Source of the DNA: Pholiota molesta
Lineage: Eukaryota; Basidiomycota; Agaricomycetes; Agaricales; Strophariaceae
DNA: 64,000 bases
Direction of reading: 5' to 3'
Assembly: GCA_014925825.1 (NCBI GenBank)
Contig: JACGCK010000030.1
Coordinates: 186,001 to 250,000, forward strand
A program made the position numbers and the translations under genes. The notes below the pieces were generated by a model. That model did no database searches, had not been told where the DNA came from, and saw only the letters and a program-made list of their open reading frames with translations. Positions 35,211 to 45,472 of the stretch are shown piece after piece (the first letter of the stretch is position 1; each line of letters opens with the position of its first letter).

Positions 35211-36760
35211 CTAGCCGTTCAGATAATGTAGTAAGCAGATGTTTCCTGCTCCTTTTTTCCAAAAGCGTCCAGCTGCTGCAACTCCCTTTTTCGTTATCTG
35301 GATTGATGTTCCAAAGCGAGTTGTCTCTGGTTGACTATGACTTGCTAGTGTGCCATGGTCATCAGTTTTTCCACGCCATTGTATTTCTACAAGGCCTTTG
35401 CATCTATATATTATGATCAAAGTTTCCAATTAATTACAGCTGAAAAGTGGTATAAAATTGCTATAGACAGACCTTTCCATATCAATTCCAATGCCATATT
35501 TTCCAATCAGAAAACCACCACCCTTTACTTGATTATGATCAATCTTCTGATCGAGGACATACTGTTTCTGCTTTTCACTATACTTGGCTGCCCACCACAT
35601 TCCATAAGAAACATCAATATGATCATTGTCTTTGTGCTGAAAATTTGAAAAATCATGGTTGGTGGCAGTAAAGGAGTTGGCAAAGCAATCCTCCAATTGC
35701 AGGCCATCAAATTCAAGATTATCGAAAGAAGGCACTTGATTACTGAATTTGGTTTAAGAATGAAGCAATTGACATATACAATGTACTCACTCAAAGCTAG
35801 CTTTCTTCAGCTTGATATAGGCATGGGAATTGAGTGTACAGAGACACTCTTTGAAGCATGCAGCAACCAAAGGTAGGTCCTGTGCAGCTTCTTTATATCT
35901 TGTTATAGTTCAGTAAGTATATCTGTTATTTTACTAAAATAGATGGAAACATACAGTTTCAGAGCTGCCTCTGAGCGTTTGGGTGCATAAGTAACTAAGA
36001 CCTTATTGCACTCGAAGCTCTGATGCCATCCTGCGGCATACATTTTTCCATTTGGAGCTGCTCTCCATAATACTTGGGATCCAGTAGGGTGCTTGCAATA
36101 TTAGGCTACTAAATGGAAATCAGAAGTATGGATAATGTTTAACTCACAATTTGCGACCCATTGTTAGAGATAGGAGGAACAGATTCTGTCCATTTCATAA
36201 TTGTATGGAGAGAATATTTAATCTTCCCCAACAAGTCTTGGTGAATGTCCTCGAAAGGTCTATCAAATATGTTGGTCAATTGGATGTGAATTAGATCTAT
36301 AATTTTAAAACCTTATTCTAGCTGTAAATACAACTTCTTTTGTATTGACGTCCCAGCCCAAGTGAATTCCAGGTGAATATATCCACTTGGTTTGAAGATT
36401 TTGAACTCTTCATTTTGCATTGAAATAGGCATCTGTGTATGTTCCTGGATTTTCGTTATTTCTTTAAGGTAGGCATCCTGTTGCCTTACAGGATGAAAGA
36501 AAAGAGGCATTTCACCATCTCCAATAAGCTCTTGTAGCACCTATTGGATTCCACCAGTCAATATATATTTAGAGCAATAGGAGCAGAAGAATTATCAACA
36601 AACTTGCCTCCTCTACTAGTCGACGGGCCATATCGATATCATCCTCCTTTTGATGTTCCCTTCCAAGAGAGTATCCACATTGAAATGTCCGGACCAGTGA
36701 ACTACCAGCCTCTGCTTCCTTCTTTGCAGTTGTATTCTTCTTCCGTCTGCTCCGGGCCAT
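35211..36760 (-). CDS. Tet-like 2OG-Fe(II) dioxygenase (about 394 aa, 7 exons)
   Basis: Seven exons keep frame from ATG 36760 to the stop at 35211. The N-terminus is basic (MARSRRKKNTTAKK). Conserved blocks follow: GSQVLWRAAPNGKMYAAGWH, EAALKLYKEAAQDLPLVAAC, SFDNLEFDGLQLEDCFANSF. The oxygenase core holds QHKDND, giving the H-x-D iron ligands, YGMWWAAKYSE, GGGFLIGKYGIGIDMER, then WRGKTDDHGTLAS with the distal His and TTRFGTSIQITKKG with the Arg expected to bind 2-oxoglutarate. This fits the 'Tet-like' 2OG-FeII_Oxy_6 family, which is expanded in Agaricomycetes. The family is related to TET/JBP 5-methylcytosine/thymine dioxygenases, but its substrate is not established. All metal and cosubstrate residues are present, so it is probably active. 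Intron 1 (36607-36541) appears to use a GC donor (AG|GCAAGT); a GTAGAG donor nine bases upstream would also keep frame. Confidence 0.8.
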
Positions 36761-36949
36761 CCTGCGAGACATTCCAGCTGATTGACATATCAATACTTTT
36801 ATCGATTATCATAGCCATTTACTATACCAATTTTTTGTTTGCCGCTCAGATCATCATCGTCAACCTCATCCTGATGTCTCTTGGTAGGAACAATAGTGCC
36901 TATAATGCAGCTTTAGAATTTCTTGGTAGAAGGACGTCAAGATGACCAA

Positions 36950-37679
36950 CCATAAGGACTACTACTAGTAGATCCACGACCATCTGTTGTTTCGACTTGG
37001 TGTCGACAGGTATTTTTCAATCATTTGCTCGGACTTCCTGAGAGCACCAAAACATACCTGGCACAGAAAGACCGTCGGGTTTAACGTGATTATCGGGTCG
37101 TACATCTGAGTTCATATTAATAACTCCAGAAAGATATAGTGGTCAAGATAGGTGTATAGTCTATGAAGACGTTTGAACTCATCTACTATAAAGCATAGTA
37201 GCAAGTCAATTTCAACGGTCATGTGATTTTTTGTCATGCGGGCCGCAGCTTATACAAATCGAAACTACATGTACAGTGACATAAGAAGGAGAAATTACAT
37301 AGAGTTTCCCAAATGGTTGGGCTGACCTACTTTTACATATAACGCTTCGCAGGGCCGGGACGAGCCCAGCAACACCCACTACGAGGTCTGGTCTGGTGAT
37401 GAATAATATTATTTATATTGAAAACAGTGTTCTATGCTCTTCTATGTAGACGGCAAGTAGGGAACTCAAGCAGATACATATCTACAATGAATCCTAAATG
37501 ACATACAGCTGCTGACGCTAAAGGGCGGGCTCGACGTGCGCAAGACAGTGTAGGCTGAAGGTGTGCAGCATGCTGATGTTCGGCAGATGTTCGGGCTCGA
37601 CGTGTTCGCGTGCAGGTTGCTCGCCTGGGCGGTCTTGCGCTCTATCTGCCGCTTGTTTTGAACTAGACTGTGATGGATT
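36950..37679. other. Gene-free stretch
   Basis: No coding or repeat structure recognised apart from short AT-rich patches. Confidence 0.4.
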
Positions 37680-38700
37680 TAATTTCCCTGTGCGCGCACA
37701 CGCGTCAGATCGAAGTTCAAGTAAGGGAGCGGGGACGCAGGGCTTGGGAAAGACTCACAGTCCGCGACGGCCTCGTAATCCTCATGTGATGGGTGCAAAT
37801 TTTGGTTGGAAGAGGTTTCGAGCGTGGTGAGCTTGACACTGGTGAGACCTGCGGGACAGGGGTGCAGGTGGGCCGAGGGCAGCGGCAGTTGGATAGCACA
37901 AAAGTCCACAATGAATAGATCTTCTGCATGAATAGAAAAGACGAGGTCAGAATGCTGAGACGTACAGATGTCGTTACATTCCTTCATACAAGGGTCAGTC
38001 CGATAATCAGGGTGCAAGGGCCATCCACAGTTCTCCACCCTTGCAAAACCAATTCAGCGAGCGCCAATATAATCTAGATCCATGCCGTGTACTAGTATAG
38101 GGGCTTAGCAAGATTGGAGCGGATCTTAAGCTAGAAATTGAGGACGATAACGGCAGAATAAAAGAAAGAAACGCGGCACGGTGATCACTAAAATCCAGAT
38201 ATTAGCTTACTTCGCGACAATAAAGGCCGTGATTGCGCACCCCATTAGCTGAATCCACTACCATAACTTGAAGTGCGGCATAGTAGATGGCGTCGAAGCT
38301 TTCAATATTCATCTTTGAAACTTCCTAACCGTCGATGTTAATTAGTTTCGGTCCTCAGATACATGTACAGTCATTTGCAAACCTACCTGCAGACCAAATA
38401 TAATGTTTTGCGTCTCCAAAGGTCTGATTGTTCAGCTTAACGTAGCCAGCGACGGTGAGCGTGACGGGTTCGATGTAGCCACCACAAAATTGTCGAGACT
38501 CGAAGTCACATCCCAGAGTCGGACTGATAACGCATGTGGTCTGCGAACAGTTGGACTCTGATAACACCACAGCCAGGGGCTGCCATAGCCGATGGCGCCG
38601 ACTTCACTGCCCGAGACTTGAGCAAAGGTATCCGCAAACGTAAAGTGAAGGCACAGGCTCTCCCCGTGGAAACGCGTGCTTTTATATATAGTAGATATTC
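37680..38700 (-). pseudogene. Copy d of the mosaic repeat: the longest contiguous version
   Basis: On the minus strand the order is FADTFAQVSGSEV, FCGGYIEP and VAGYVKLNNQTFGDAKHYIW; an intron starting GTAGGT; ESFDAIYYAALQVMVVDSAN; an intron GTAAGC...TTTTAG shared with 16815-16840; and then CNDICTSQHSDLVFSIHA and LPSAHLHPCPAGLTSVKLTT ending near 37690. Frames change between pieces and stops intervene. The family is not recognised, although the Cys-containing, Thr-rich late part suggests a secreted protein. Orientation is opposite to copies a, b and c. Confidence 0.55.
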
Positions 38701-38719
38701 TTTTCACGATTGGTCACTC

Positions 38720-39189
38720 ACGCGATCTGGTCACAAAGCGTCACCAGAGCTCATGGGTGGCAGTGCAGCTGGGGTATATTTGCCCATTGACACAGCCCCA
38801 GCTCTATGTTTGGAACAGCACCTTTCCCTTTTGCCCAATTTGCTACTCCTGCTGATGCCCGCCCATGCCATCGTGTTATTAGGTCGCGAAAAATAATATT
38901 TCATCCTCTTCTTGACAACTCCAGGACAAGGCCATGACAAAATGCCTATATGCTGATGTGGACCTCAATCGCTTGATGTAAGCCAGCTGTCATTTATAAA
39001 CTTGAACCTGCTAACAGCTTGCTTTGCTCGCTCAAACGAAACTAGTAGGATGTACCAGCTCTGTGGTATTCTAGCCATGTAATTTTGTGAATATATTATA
39101 TTAATTTTTACCATCTTCGATGCCATGGACCCTGCGATGCAGTTTTATGATTTTCTTTCTGAGGATCTTCTTCTCCTACCATGCCCTCA
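38720..39189. repeat. Gene-free; short match to 13580-13640
   Basis: TGCTGATGCCCGCC followed by GTGTTA(TTA)GGTCGC near 38845-38890 repeats sequence from the debris block at 13.6 kb. No gene. Confidence 0.35.
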
Positions 39190-39513
39190 TTAGTTTGGGG
39201 TTGGGGTCTGAGAGAAAAATTCACGCACATTCCTAGTGTTCAGCAGCTCAAGTCTGGCAAGGTCCCGCTCTGCTCGAATCACTATGATATGTTGGTGACC
39301 TAGCATGATCATCCCGTCTTTTTCGTCGAGCATTCTCTTTTCGTTGGGCGCCAACTTGATCAGTAGTGAGCAACCTCCAGCACGAAGATATATATTGTGA
39401 ATGTACAGTTTTGATGTCTTCTTCAAGACGAGAATCCGGGTGCTTGGATATGATGACTGTGTCATCAACGTCGGTTGTTGTACACTCGTCGAGCTCGTTA
39501 TCAGGTGAATCCA
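39190..39513 (-). CDS. Possible small hypothetical protein
   Basis: Two overlapping frames look gene-like: MDSPDNELDECTTTDVDDTV starting at 39513, and KLYIHNIYLRAGGCSLLIKL with EKRMLDEKDGMIMLGHQHII and LARLELLNTRNVREF ending at 39190. No intron joins them in phase, so either one is spurious or a frameshift separates them. Family unknown. Confidence 0.25.
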   Translation of the reverse strand, partial: WIHLITSSTSVQQPTLMTQSSYPSTRILVLKKTSKLYIHNIYLRAGGCSLLIKLAPNEKRMLDEKDGMIMLGHQHIIVIRAERDLARLELLNTRNVREFFSQTPTPN

Positions 39514-40451
39514 TTGTTCGTTTGTGAGGAAATGGTTTGTAGCAAGACAATTCTATTAATTTGCTGTTAATCGCAGTTATAAGGTTTCCTTTCTTTCCGC
39601 TACATACCCAAAGCATCCAAATTGTTCGCCTTTCTTTGAGATAAAGCTACCAACCAAATAATCGACATCTCAGGCTTACTGACGCTCGCCGCATTCAGCT
39701 GGTGGTACGTGTCTTGTTTTTCCTCCATCAGAAAATCGGTCAGTCAGTGACATTTACTCCACCAGATCTAGACCTTGTGTCCCATGTCATGCCTAAGGAA
39801 AAAGTGATTACGGCTTATAACGAACAACAAGAAGCCGTGGTGTTGTGTTTTAGAATCTGGACCAGAGGTTGAGTAGGGTTAGGTGAGGAATGGGGTAATA
39901 TTTTGCTGCATAAACGTTTCAATCGTTGTCGAATCTGGATGTCGTCATTGGTCGTCATTGAATGATCTTTGCCTTTCAAATTTATAGACCGAGTGCCCAC
40001 GTTAGCCGTGGTCACCCGGTATATTCAGGCCATAAGTATCTTGCCTATATCATACCTCGACCTCACCTGCCAAGAAAACTAATTATGACTTGGATAGTCA
40101 GCAAAGAACAACGATTCAATTTTCAAAAGCCTTTGTCGTATCATGGTGGCGTATCTTTTGACGATCAACGTAGAATGGGTGCTGATCCTTATCACTTGGA
40201 ACATTGTAATTTTTTTTCCACCAGGCCATACATAACTTGCACAATCTCATGCCCCCGAAAATAGTTGTGCAAATGGTTGACGCAAGTAGGTGGCAAGCCA
40301 ACGCTCATTACCATTACTATTACCCCACTTTCCCCCTTCGTCCCAGTCGTCGCCATATCCAAACTGTAAACGGGCAGCGAAAAACAACGATTTTTCGTTT
40401 CGGAAGCTTGCCTTGTTGTTTGGGAAATGGTGGCGTACTTCAACCGCTAGA

Positions 40452-40650
40452 CATTGAATCAGCAATGGGACTAACTAATTCTTCATCAATAGATGTTATT
40501 GTACTATCTTCAAAACCTCTTTGAATGTTGTCGTCAAGGTCTGTTCATCAGCAATGGGACCAACATTGAATGGGACTAACTAATGCTTCATCAATAGATG
40601 TTATTGTATCTTCAAAACCTCTCTGAATGTTGTCGTCAAGGTCTGTTCTT
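40452..40650. repeat. Direct duplication of about 90 bp upstream of a gene
   Basis: ACATTGAAT...GGGACTAACTAAT(t/g)CTTCATCAATAGATG and TTCAAAACCTC(t)TTGAATGTTGTCG occur at 40452-40547 and again at 40563-40650 with few changes. The second copy ends about 90 bp before the ATG at 40742, so the duplication falls within the probable promoter. Confidence 0.75.
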
Positions 40651-40741
40651 CAGGTGGACTATAAAATACCAAACCTCGACGACTTTTAATTACTTCCCAC
40701 CAACTTATCAGACTCAGGCTTTTCAACATCACTTCACTCCC

Positions 40742-42868
40742 ATGTCATCTGAATCGTACCCTCTCCATGCCATAGGATCAGATCCTCGCAATGTCATAGC
40801 ATCGATACCAGATGACACTGCCATGGAAGCTCTTGTTGCTCGCCTTGTAAATTCACAATTGGAGGCCGCAGATGAAACTTGGAAATTACAAGTCGCCGAA
40901 ATGCAGACGATGATTGAATCACTAGAGAGCCAGCTTGTTTTTGCAAATGCAGCGAAACGAGTTCGATGTGTGAGCCGGTGCGCATCAACTTTTTTCTTCT
41001 CAAAGCGTCAATAGACTAATAAACCCCATAGAACATCAACGTTGCCCGAATCATTAGACCAACCGATGCCACTGGCGGGTGGCTCGCAAGACAATGGTAG
41101 TCAGACCCCCCCTACTTCCGTTCCTCGTAAGCGACAACGAGGGTTCAGCCCTGTTCCGGATACAGCCCCTGCGCGCAATACACGAGCAAGTCGTCGAGCA
41201 TCCCTCGATGCCATGATGGCGCTTTCTCCTACTGTTTCTGTCTCTGTCCAATCCACAGATACTGTTCAAACCGCAGAGCCCACGATCCATTTCCCGTCCA
41301 CGATTCCTGTCCCGTCCACGATTCCTGTCCCGTCCACGATTCCTGTCCCGTCCACGATTCCTGCCCCGTCCACAATCCCTGTTTCTCGTTCGTCTTCAAT
41401 TCCCGCCTCGTCACCATTCACTTTTAACAACGACGCCATAAACCGAGGGGCAAAACGCTATTCCAAAGTAGTGCGTAAAAGGATATTGAACCCCAAACCC
41501 CTTGCAGAAATACACAGGTTCCTCCCGCAGGATATGCCAGAAGATCTTGGTGGATTGAAGGTGTGTTGCGCTCTCCAAATTTCACGAGATTTCGCTGATA
41601 CCATTCAATCGTACAAAGGCCGCTTTGTCGCTCCACATTCGTTTCCTCTGGGCACTAGATGATGCCAAACAAGTGCCCAAAGACCCATCTTCGCGGGTTC
41701 TGGACAGCTTCAACCAGCGGTTTACCAACCAGGAAGACCTGTATGCTTCCCAAACATCCGGTCCCGAATTGATAGCCAGGGGATTGGTCAAAGTTGGCGC
41801 TGCAATGTCTTCAGCGCCCGGTCGAATTGCTAACCAAGCAAGACTTGTTGAGGAGCACATGCTCACGTATATCCAGGGAATCCTTGCTCGATTTGGCTTA
41901 TACTCGTGGTGTCCGGATCTGCGACAATCGGCCTACTCATTATACAATTCGGCTTGCCGGATCGTAGCCCTTGATACCTTCAAGCAAGCCCTCGTTTCAC
42001 ACACCTACATCCATCTCGATCCAAATGCCGTATATGCATCTGACATGGTTGTCTTGATCAAACTATATGATCATTTTGTCTTCCACTACATGCGTCTACG
42101 ATATCAGAGAGAAAGTAGACGCCCTGGAAGTGTCTTGAAGGACACACTCACTTCTCCACTGTACCAATCTCGAATCCGAGTACGTCTCTATCCCTTTTTC
42201 ATTTCAAAGAAAAATCTAATGTCTATTTTCAGTTGGCCGAAGCTCGAATGAAATTTCTGAAAACCAACAACTACCCACAGAGGTATCGCGACATGATCAA
42301 TGCAAAAGCTACCTCCGATGACGAGCGCGACCCCAGTCGAAATGAGTACCTCATTAAACGTCGGCCTGAGAGATCGCAAAAGGCAGAGGAATTCATATGA
42401 ATTCTCGATGTCAAGAGGGAGGAACAGAGCAGGGCAGATCAGACAATGAGATGGCGGCAACGAGTTCGTATTGTACCCCCAGCAGCAGAGCAAAGGGACT
42501 CGGACTTTTGTGTCCTCCCAGAGGGGATGCCCATCGACTATTTCCAGCCTGAATTCTTCAACCAGCTGCAACCAAAGACAAGAAACCGAATAGCCATCCG
42601 AAAAGTAGCCTTGTTGCCCAGAATGAGCGATACATTCACCTGGAACGCCGAAGAGCACTTGTCTGACAATGCCTTTTCTAGAAGGTATGGTGCTGCAGTC
42701 TTTCCGCTGTATGCAATGGTAAGTAACGAGGATATGGAAACTATCGATGAGGATGGCAATGATGCTAGTGATGAGACAGATGAGTGGGCTGATATCAATG
42801 ATGCACACATGTTGGATCAAAATTTGGATGATACCACCGCAATACTGTCTCCTACTGTCTCTCAATAA
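40742..42868 (+). pseudogene. Hypothetical Agaricomycete protein (653 codons) with one in-frame TGA
   Basis: Four exons, 40742-40977, 41032-41560, 41619-42179 and 42233-42868, splice in phase. The N-terminus has a coiled coil (EALVARLVNSQLEAADETWK). Next is a disordered linker containing an 18-bp coding minisatellite (PSTIPV repeated five times). A conserved helical middle follows (AALSLHIRFLWALDDAKQVP, YSWCPDLRQSAYSLYNSACR), and the C-terminal module contains LPEGMPIDYFQPEFFNQLQP, VALLPRM and LSDNAFSRRYGAAVFPLY, with an acidic tail. I recall this module from many uncharacterised mushroom proteins. The only defect is TGA at 42398-42400 between RSQKAEEFI and ILDVKREEQS. No intron removes it. 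It is either a fresh nonsense mutation, a sequence error, or readthrough. Confidence 0.65.
41283..41390 (+). repeat. 18-bp coding minisatellite (PSTIPV)n
   Basis: Five near-identical 18-bp units (CCGTCCACGATTCCTGTC) lie in frame inside exon 2 of the 40742-42868 gene. Variation in unit number would keep the frame. Confidence 0.85.
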
Positions 42869-44270
42869 TTAGTAGTGTAATGATCAATCATAGCTGGTAT
42901 ATGGTAAATGAATGGTTGTTGTAACACGTCGGGGGCCCCAATATTTAGAGGCCCTGCAAATATTTTGACCTACAGGTTATATATGGATATATCTGCGAAA
43001 TATGTGCTAAACATGAACATTCAGCGTTGGAAGTCAAGGACAAAAGGAAAGATATGCATACTACTGAGGCAAACGATCGTCGATGGCGGACAAAAAGACC
43101 GCTGCCCAGAAATAGATAGTTCCAAAGAGCATGGAAACCTCGTCGATGAAGTCAGGACTTGGGAAGAACGAGTATACCACAATCCAAAGCATCATGACGA
43201 TCGTCGACCCAATAGCCACCGCAACCGTGGTTCCGAAATCCGCAAGTGAATCCACGCACCTATTGGGGACGACCACGGAAACATCGTCAGTAGTAGGTAG
43301 AAAGGATACTGCGGTCGAAAGACATACCGCGATAAATGGGAGCCGCGGAGGAAGCATGGCGAGTCAATGGCGAGTCGTAGAAATGGCCAGGAGGCCGCTA
43401 TGCTCTGGTTTGGCATGGGCAGTGAGCTAGAGGCCTGAGGTCTTGAGGGACGAGGCTATTGGCGAAGCTAGGATTGGGGCGACGGATGAATGGGCGACAG
43501 ACCGGAGAGGCGACAGATTGAGCCCGAAGGCCGGATGAGCGCCAGGCCGGATGAGCGCCGTAAGAGTGTGCCCGCCGATGGCGCCGTTCGCGGAGCCTGA
43601 ATGGGCGATGAGTGGGCGATGATCGTCTGCAGATTATCTGCCAACCAGCCTTCAAGTGGCTCTAGATTGTTGACTTGTAGATAACCTGCAGAAACACCTG
43701 GAGATAAGATTCCGGGCCGTCTGCAAAATTTATTGGCAGACAATCTGCGGGCCGGTCCTGCAGGCAATCTGAAAATCTTATTATGATAACCTATGGCCGA
43801 CGAGCGGCAACACCTGCTACCTACCGTGGTCAAATGATTGACAGCGTTTCTTGAGATTTTTGACCGCACTGTCGTTTTTGGTGTGATTTCTAGGACTCGG
43901 ACATTCTCGTTACAAGTCTGTTGAATCCGGGTTGTACATTGCTAACCTTTAAGTATTAGCTTGTTATTAGCCTCAGAGTCAGTGGTCACTGATGGTGAAG
44001 GACATGTGGTCAGCAGAACGACATTGATAACGGGTAGGAGAGCGGAAGGATCGAAAGGAAGAATAATCCTACCAGGAGGAATTAGGCCTTTATAATAGGT
44101 AGAGCCCGACACATGAAGACAAAAGAATAGGTCCAAGCGAAGTACCCCATATCACTAAGATAAGATAAGATGTAGCGGAACGAAAACGGCCCGGATGCAC
44201 GTGTGTCCTTTTTTCGCTGGTCAAAGCGAAGAGTCGCCCCCTAAAACCTTCTACCTAACGGTACATAAGT
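42869..44270. other. No intact gene; possible membrane-protein remnant on the minus strand
   Basis: A minus-strand frame at 43357-43061 contains FGTTVAVAIGSTIVMMLWIV and IDEVSMLFGTIYFWAAVFLS, two plausible membrane helices, and might be part of a small transporter gene. From 43440 to 43660 short direct repeats (GGCCGGATGAGCGCC twice, TGGGCGATGA twice) occur, followed by several CTGC-rich ATTATCTGCC-like motifs to 43800. Confidence 0.3.
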
Positions 44271-44282
44271 AGCTTTACCTGG

Positions 44283-45325
44283 TCTGATTTACGCGGTGAC
44301 CGTAAATCAACCAGGGTCGCGTAAATCGAGTGCGGCATCGCTTACCGGCATGCGTCGGGCATTGAAGCCTTTTGATGCGCTCGAGTTCTGTGCAAGGCGC
44401 GTACATGGGCAAGCAGAAAGACTCTGAAAGAGTGTATGGGCCACTGAATTTGACCCGTAGACACTGTTGCATGCAGTGTAGACATTTCCGAATGAAAATA
44501 ACACAGTGATGAGGTGATAATATTACTGGAAATGCAAAATTAGGTGTACCAAGGCCAAGGAGTTTTCAGGGTTCCTGGATGAAATTGACTGAGCATTTAT
44601 GTGTGTGAAGAGGTAAAAAATGCGCCGCAGGCGCTGAAAATTATCCATAGTGTACAGAAACTAATCTATTGGCCTATACATCACCTATGCGCCCGTTGAT
44701 GACAGGGGAGACAAAAACACACAGAAGCGCGCATAGGGGGCAAGGCGAATGTCGCGCGGCAGAGAAAATGATGCGCCGCGGCACGCAAATGACAGCGCGG
44801 GAACCATGGCGTGTAAATCAAGGCTAGCGAACAGCAGCAGCCGGGGGCCAGGGCCCCGCAGGCGAGCCAGCTAGCTCAATTGCGTAAATCAGGCTGTAAA
44901 TCAAGCGTAAATCAGGCGTTCGTTTCTGTAAATCTTACGACGGTAAGTACTTACTCTGCCAAAATGTCTACTTACCTGCACTTACCGAACTGAACTGGCC
45001 GCGCCCGCCGTGAACTAGTCACTTCTCTCTTCGTTTATTTCGGTATTCCGCGCATTTCTCCGCATTTTTGGCCCTTACAGTGCGTACACAAGCTAAATAC
45101 ATTAGAGAAAGAGCTAAATTACTTTGACTGGTGTCCTCCCCCATAATAGCGGCCCCCCAGGACAGGCTGCGCGCGCATGCGCGCCGCGAAAAATGCCAGC
45201 AAGGCGCCCACGCACCCTGAATTTTAGCGCGCGCCGACCGCGGCGTGATCCGAGACACGGCGATCATGCACGTGCACGCGGCATCACGGCATTCCCCATC
45301 GAGCGTAAATCATCCGGGATAAGTA
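44283..45325. repeat. Candidate non-autonomous element with dispersed GTAAATCA motifs
   Basis: TGATTTACGCGGTGACCGTA begins the stretch and GCGTAAATCATCCGG ends it. GTAAATC(A/G) recurs at about 44305, 44326, 44815, 44885, 44895, 44903 and 44930. Outer motifs are inverted relative to each other. No TSD was found, so the limits are approximate. Open frames inside are GC-rich noise. Confidence 0.4.
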
Positions 45326-45447
45326 GCAGGAATTTATCCATCAAAATTTTGCTGGTCATTATTTGGCTTGACCATCTCGTACAAACAAACATCTGTGCTG
45401 GGGCTGTGTAATTGGTAAAATGTCCCTCAATTGCACGGCCACACTTC

Positions 45448-45472
45448 CTAGCTCGACACTTCCTAGCTCGAC
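45448..45472 (+). repeat. Short tandem duplication just before a start codon
   Basis: ACTTCCTAGCTCGAC occurs twice, the second copy running into the ATG of the JmjC-like gene. Confidence 0.7.

Noticed and set aside
35211..36760. KDZ transposon associated with the Tet-like gene
   Set aside because: Tet/JBP genes often accompany KDZ elements in mushrooms, but I found no KDZ transposase or TIRs around this gene.
42188..42865. 225-codon minus-strand open frame
   Set aside because: Antisense shadow of the 40742-42868 gene. Hydrophobic appearance comes from the complement of acidic codons.
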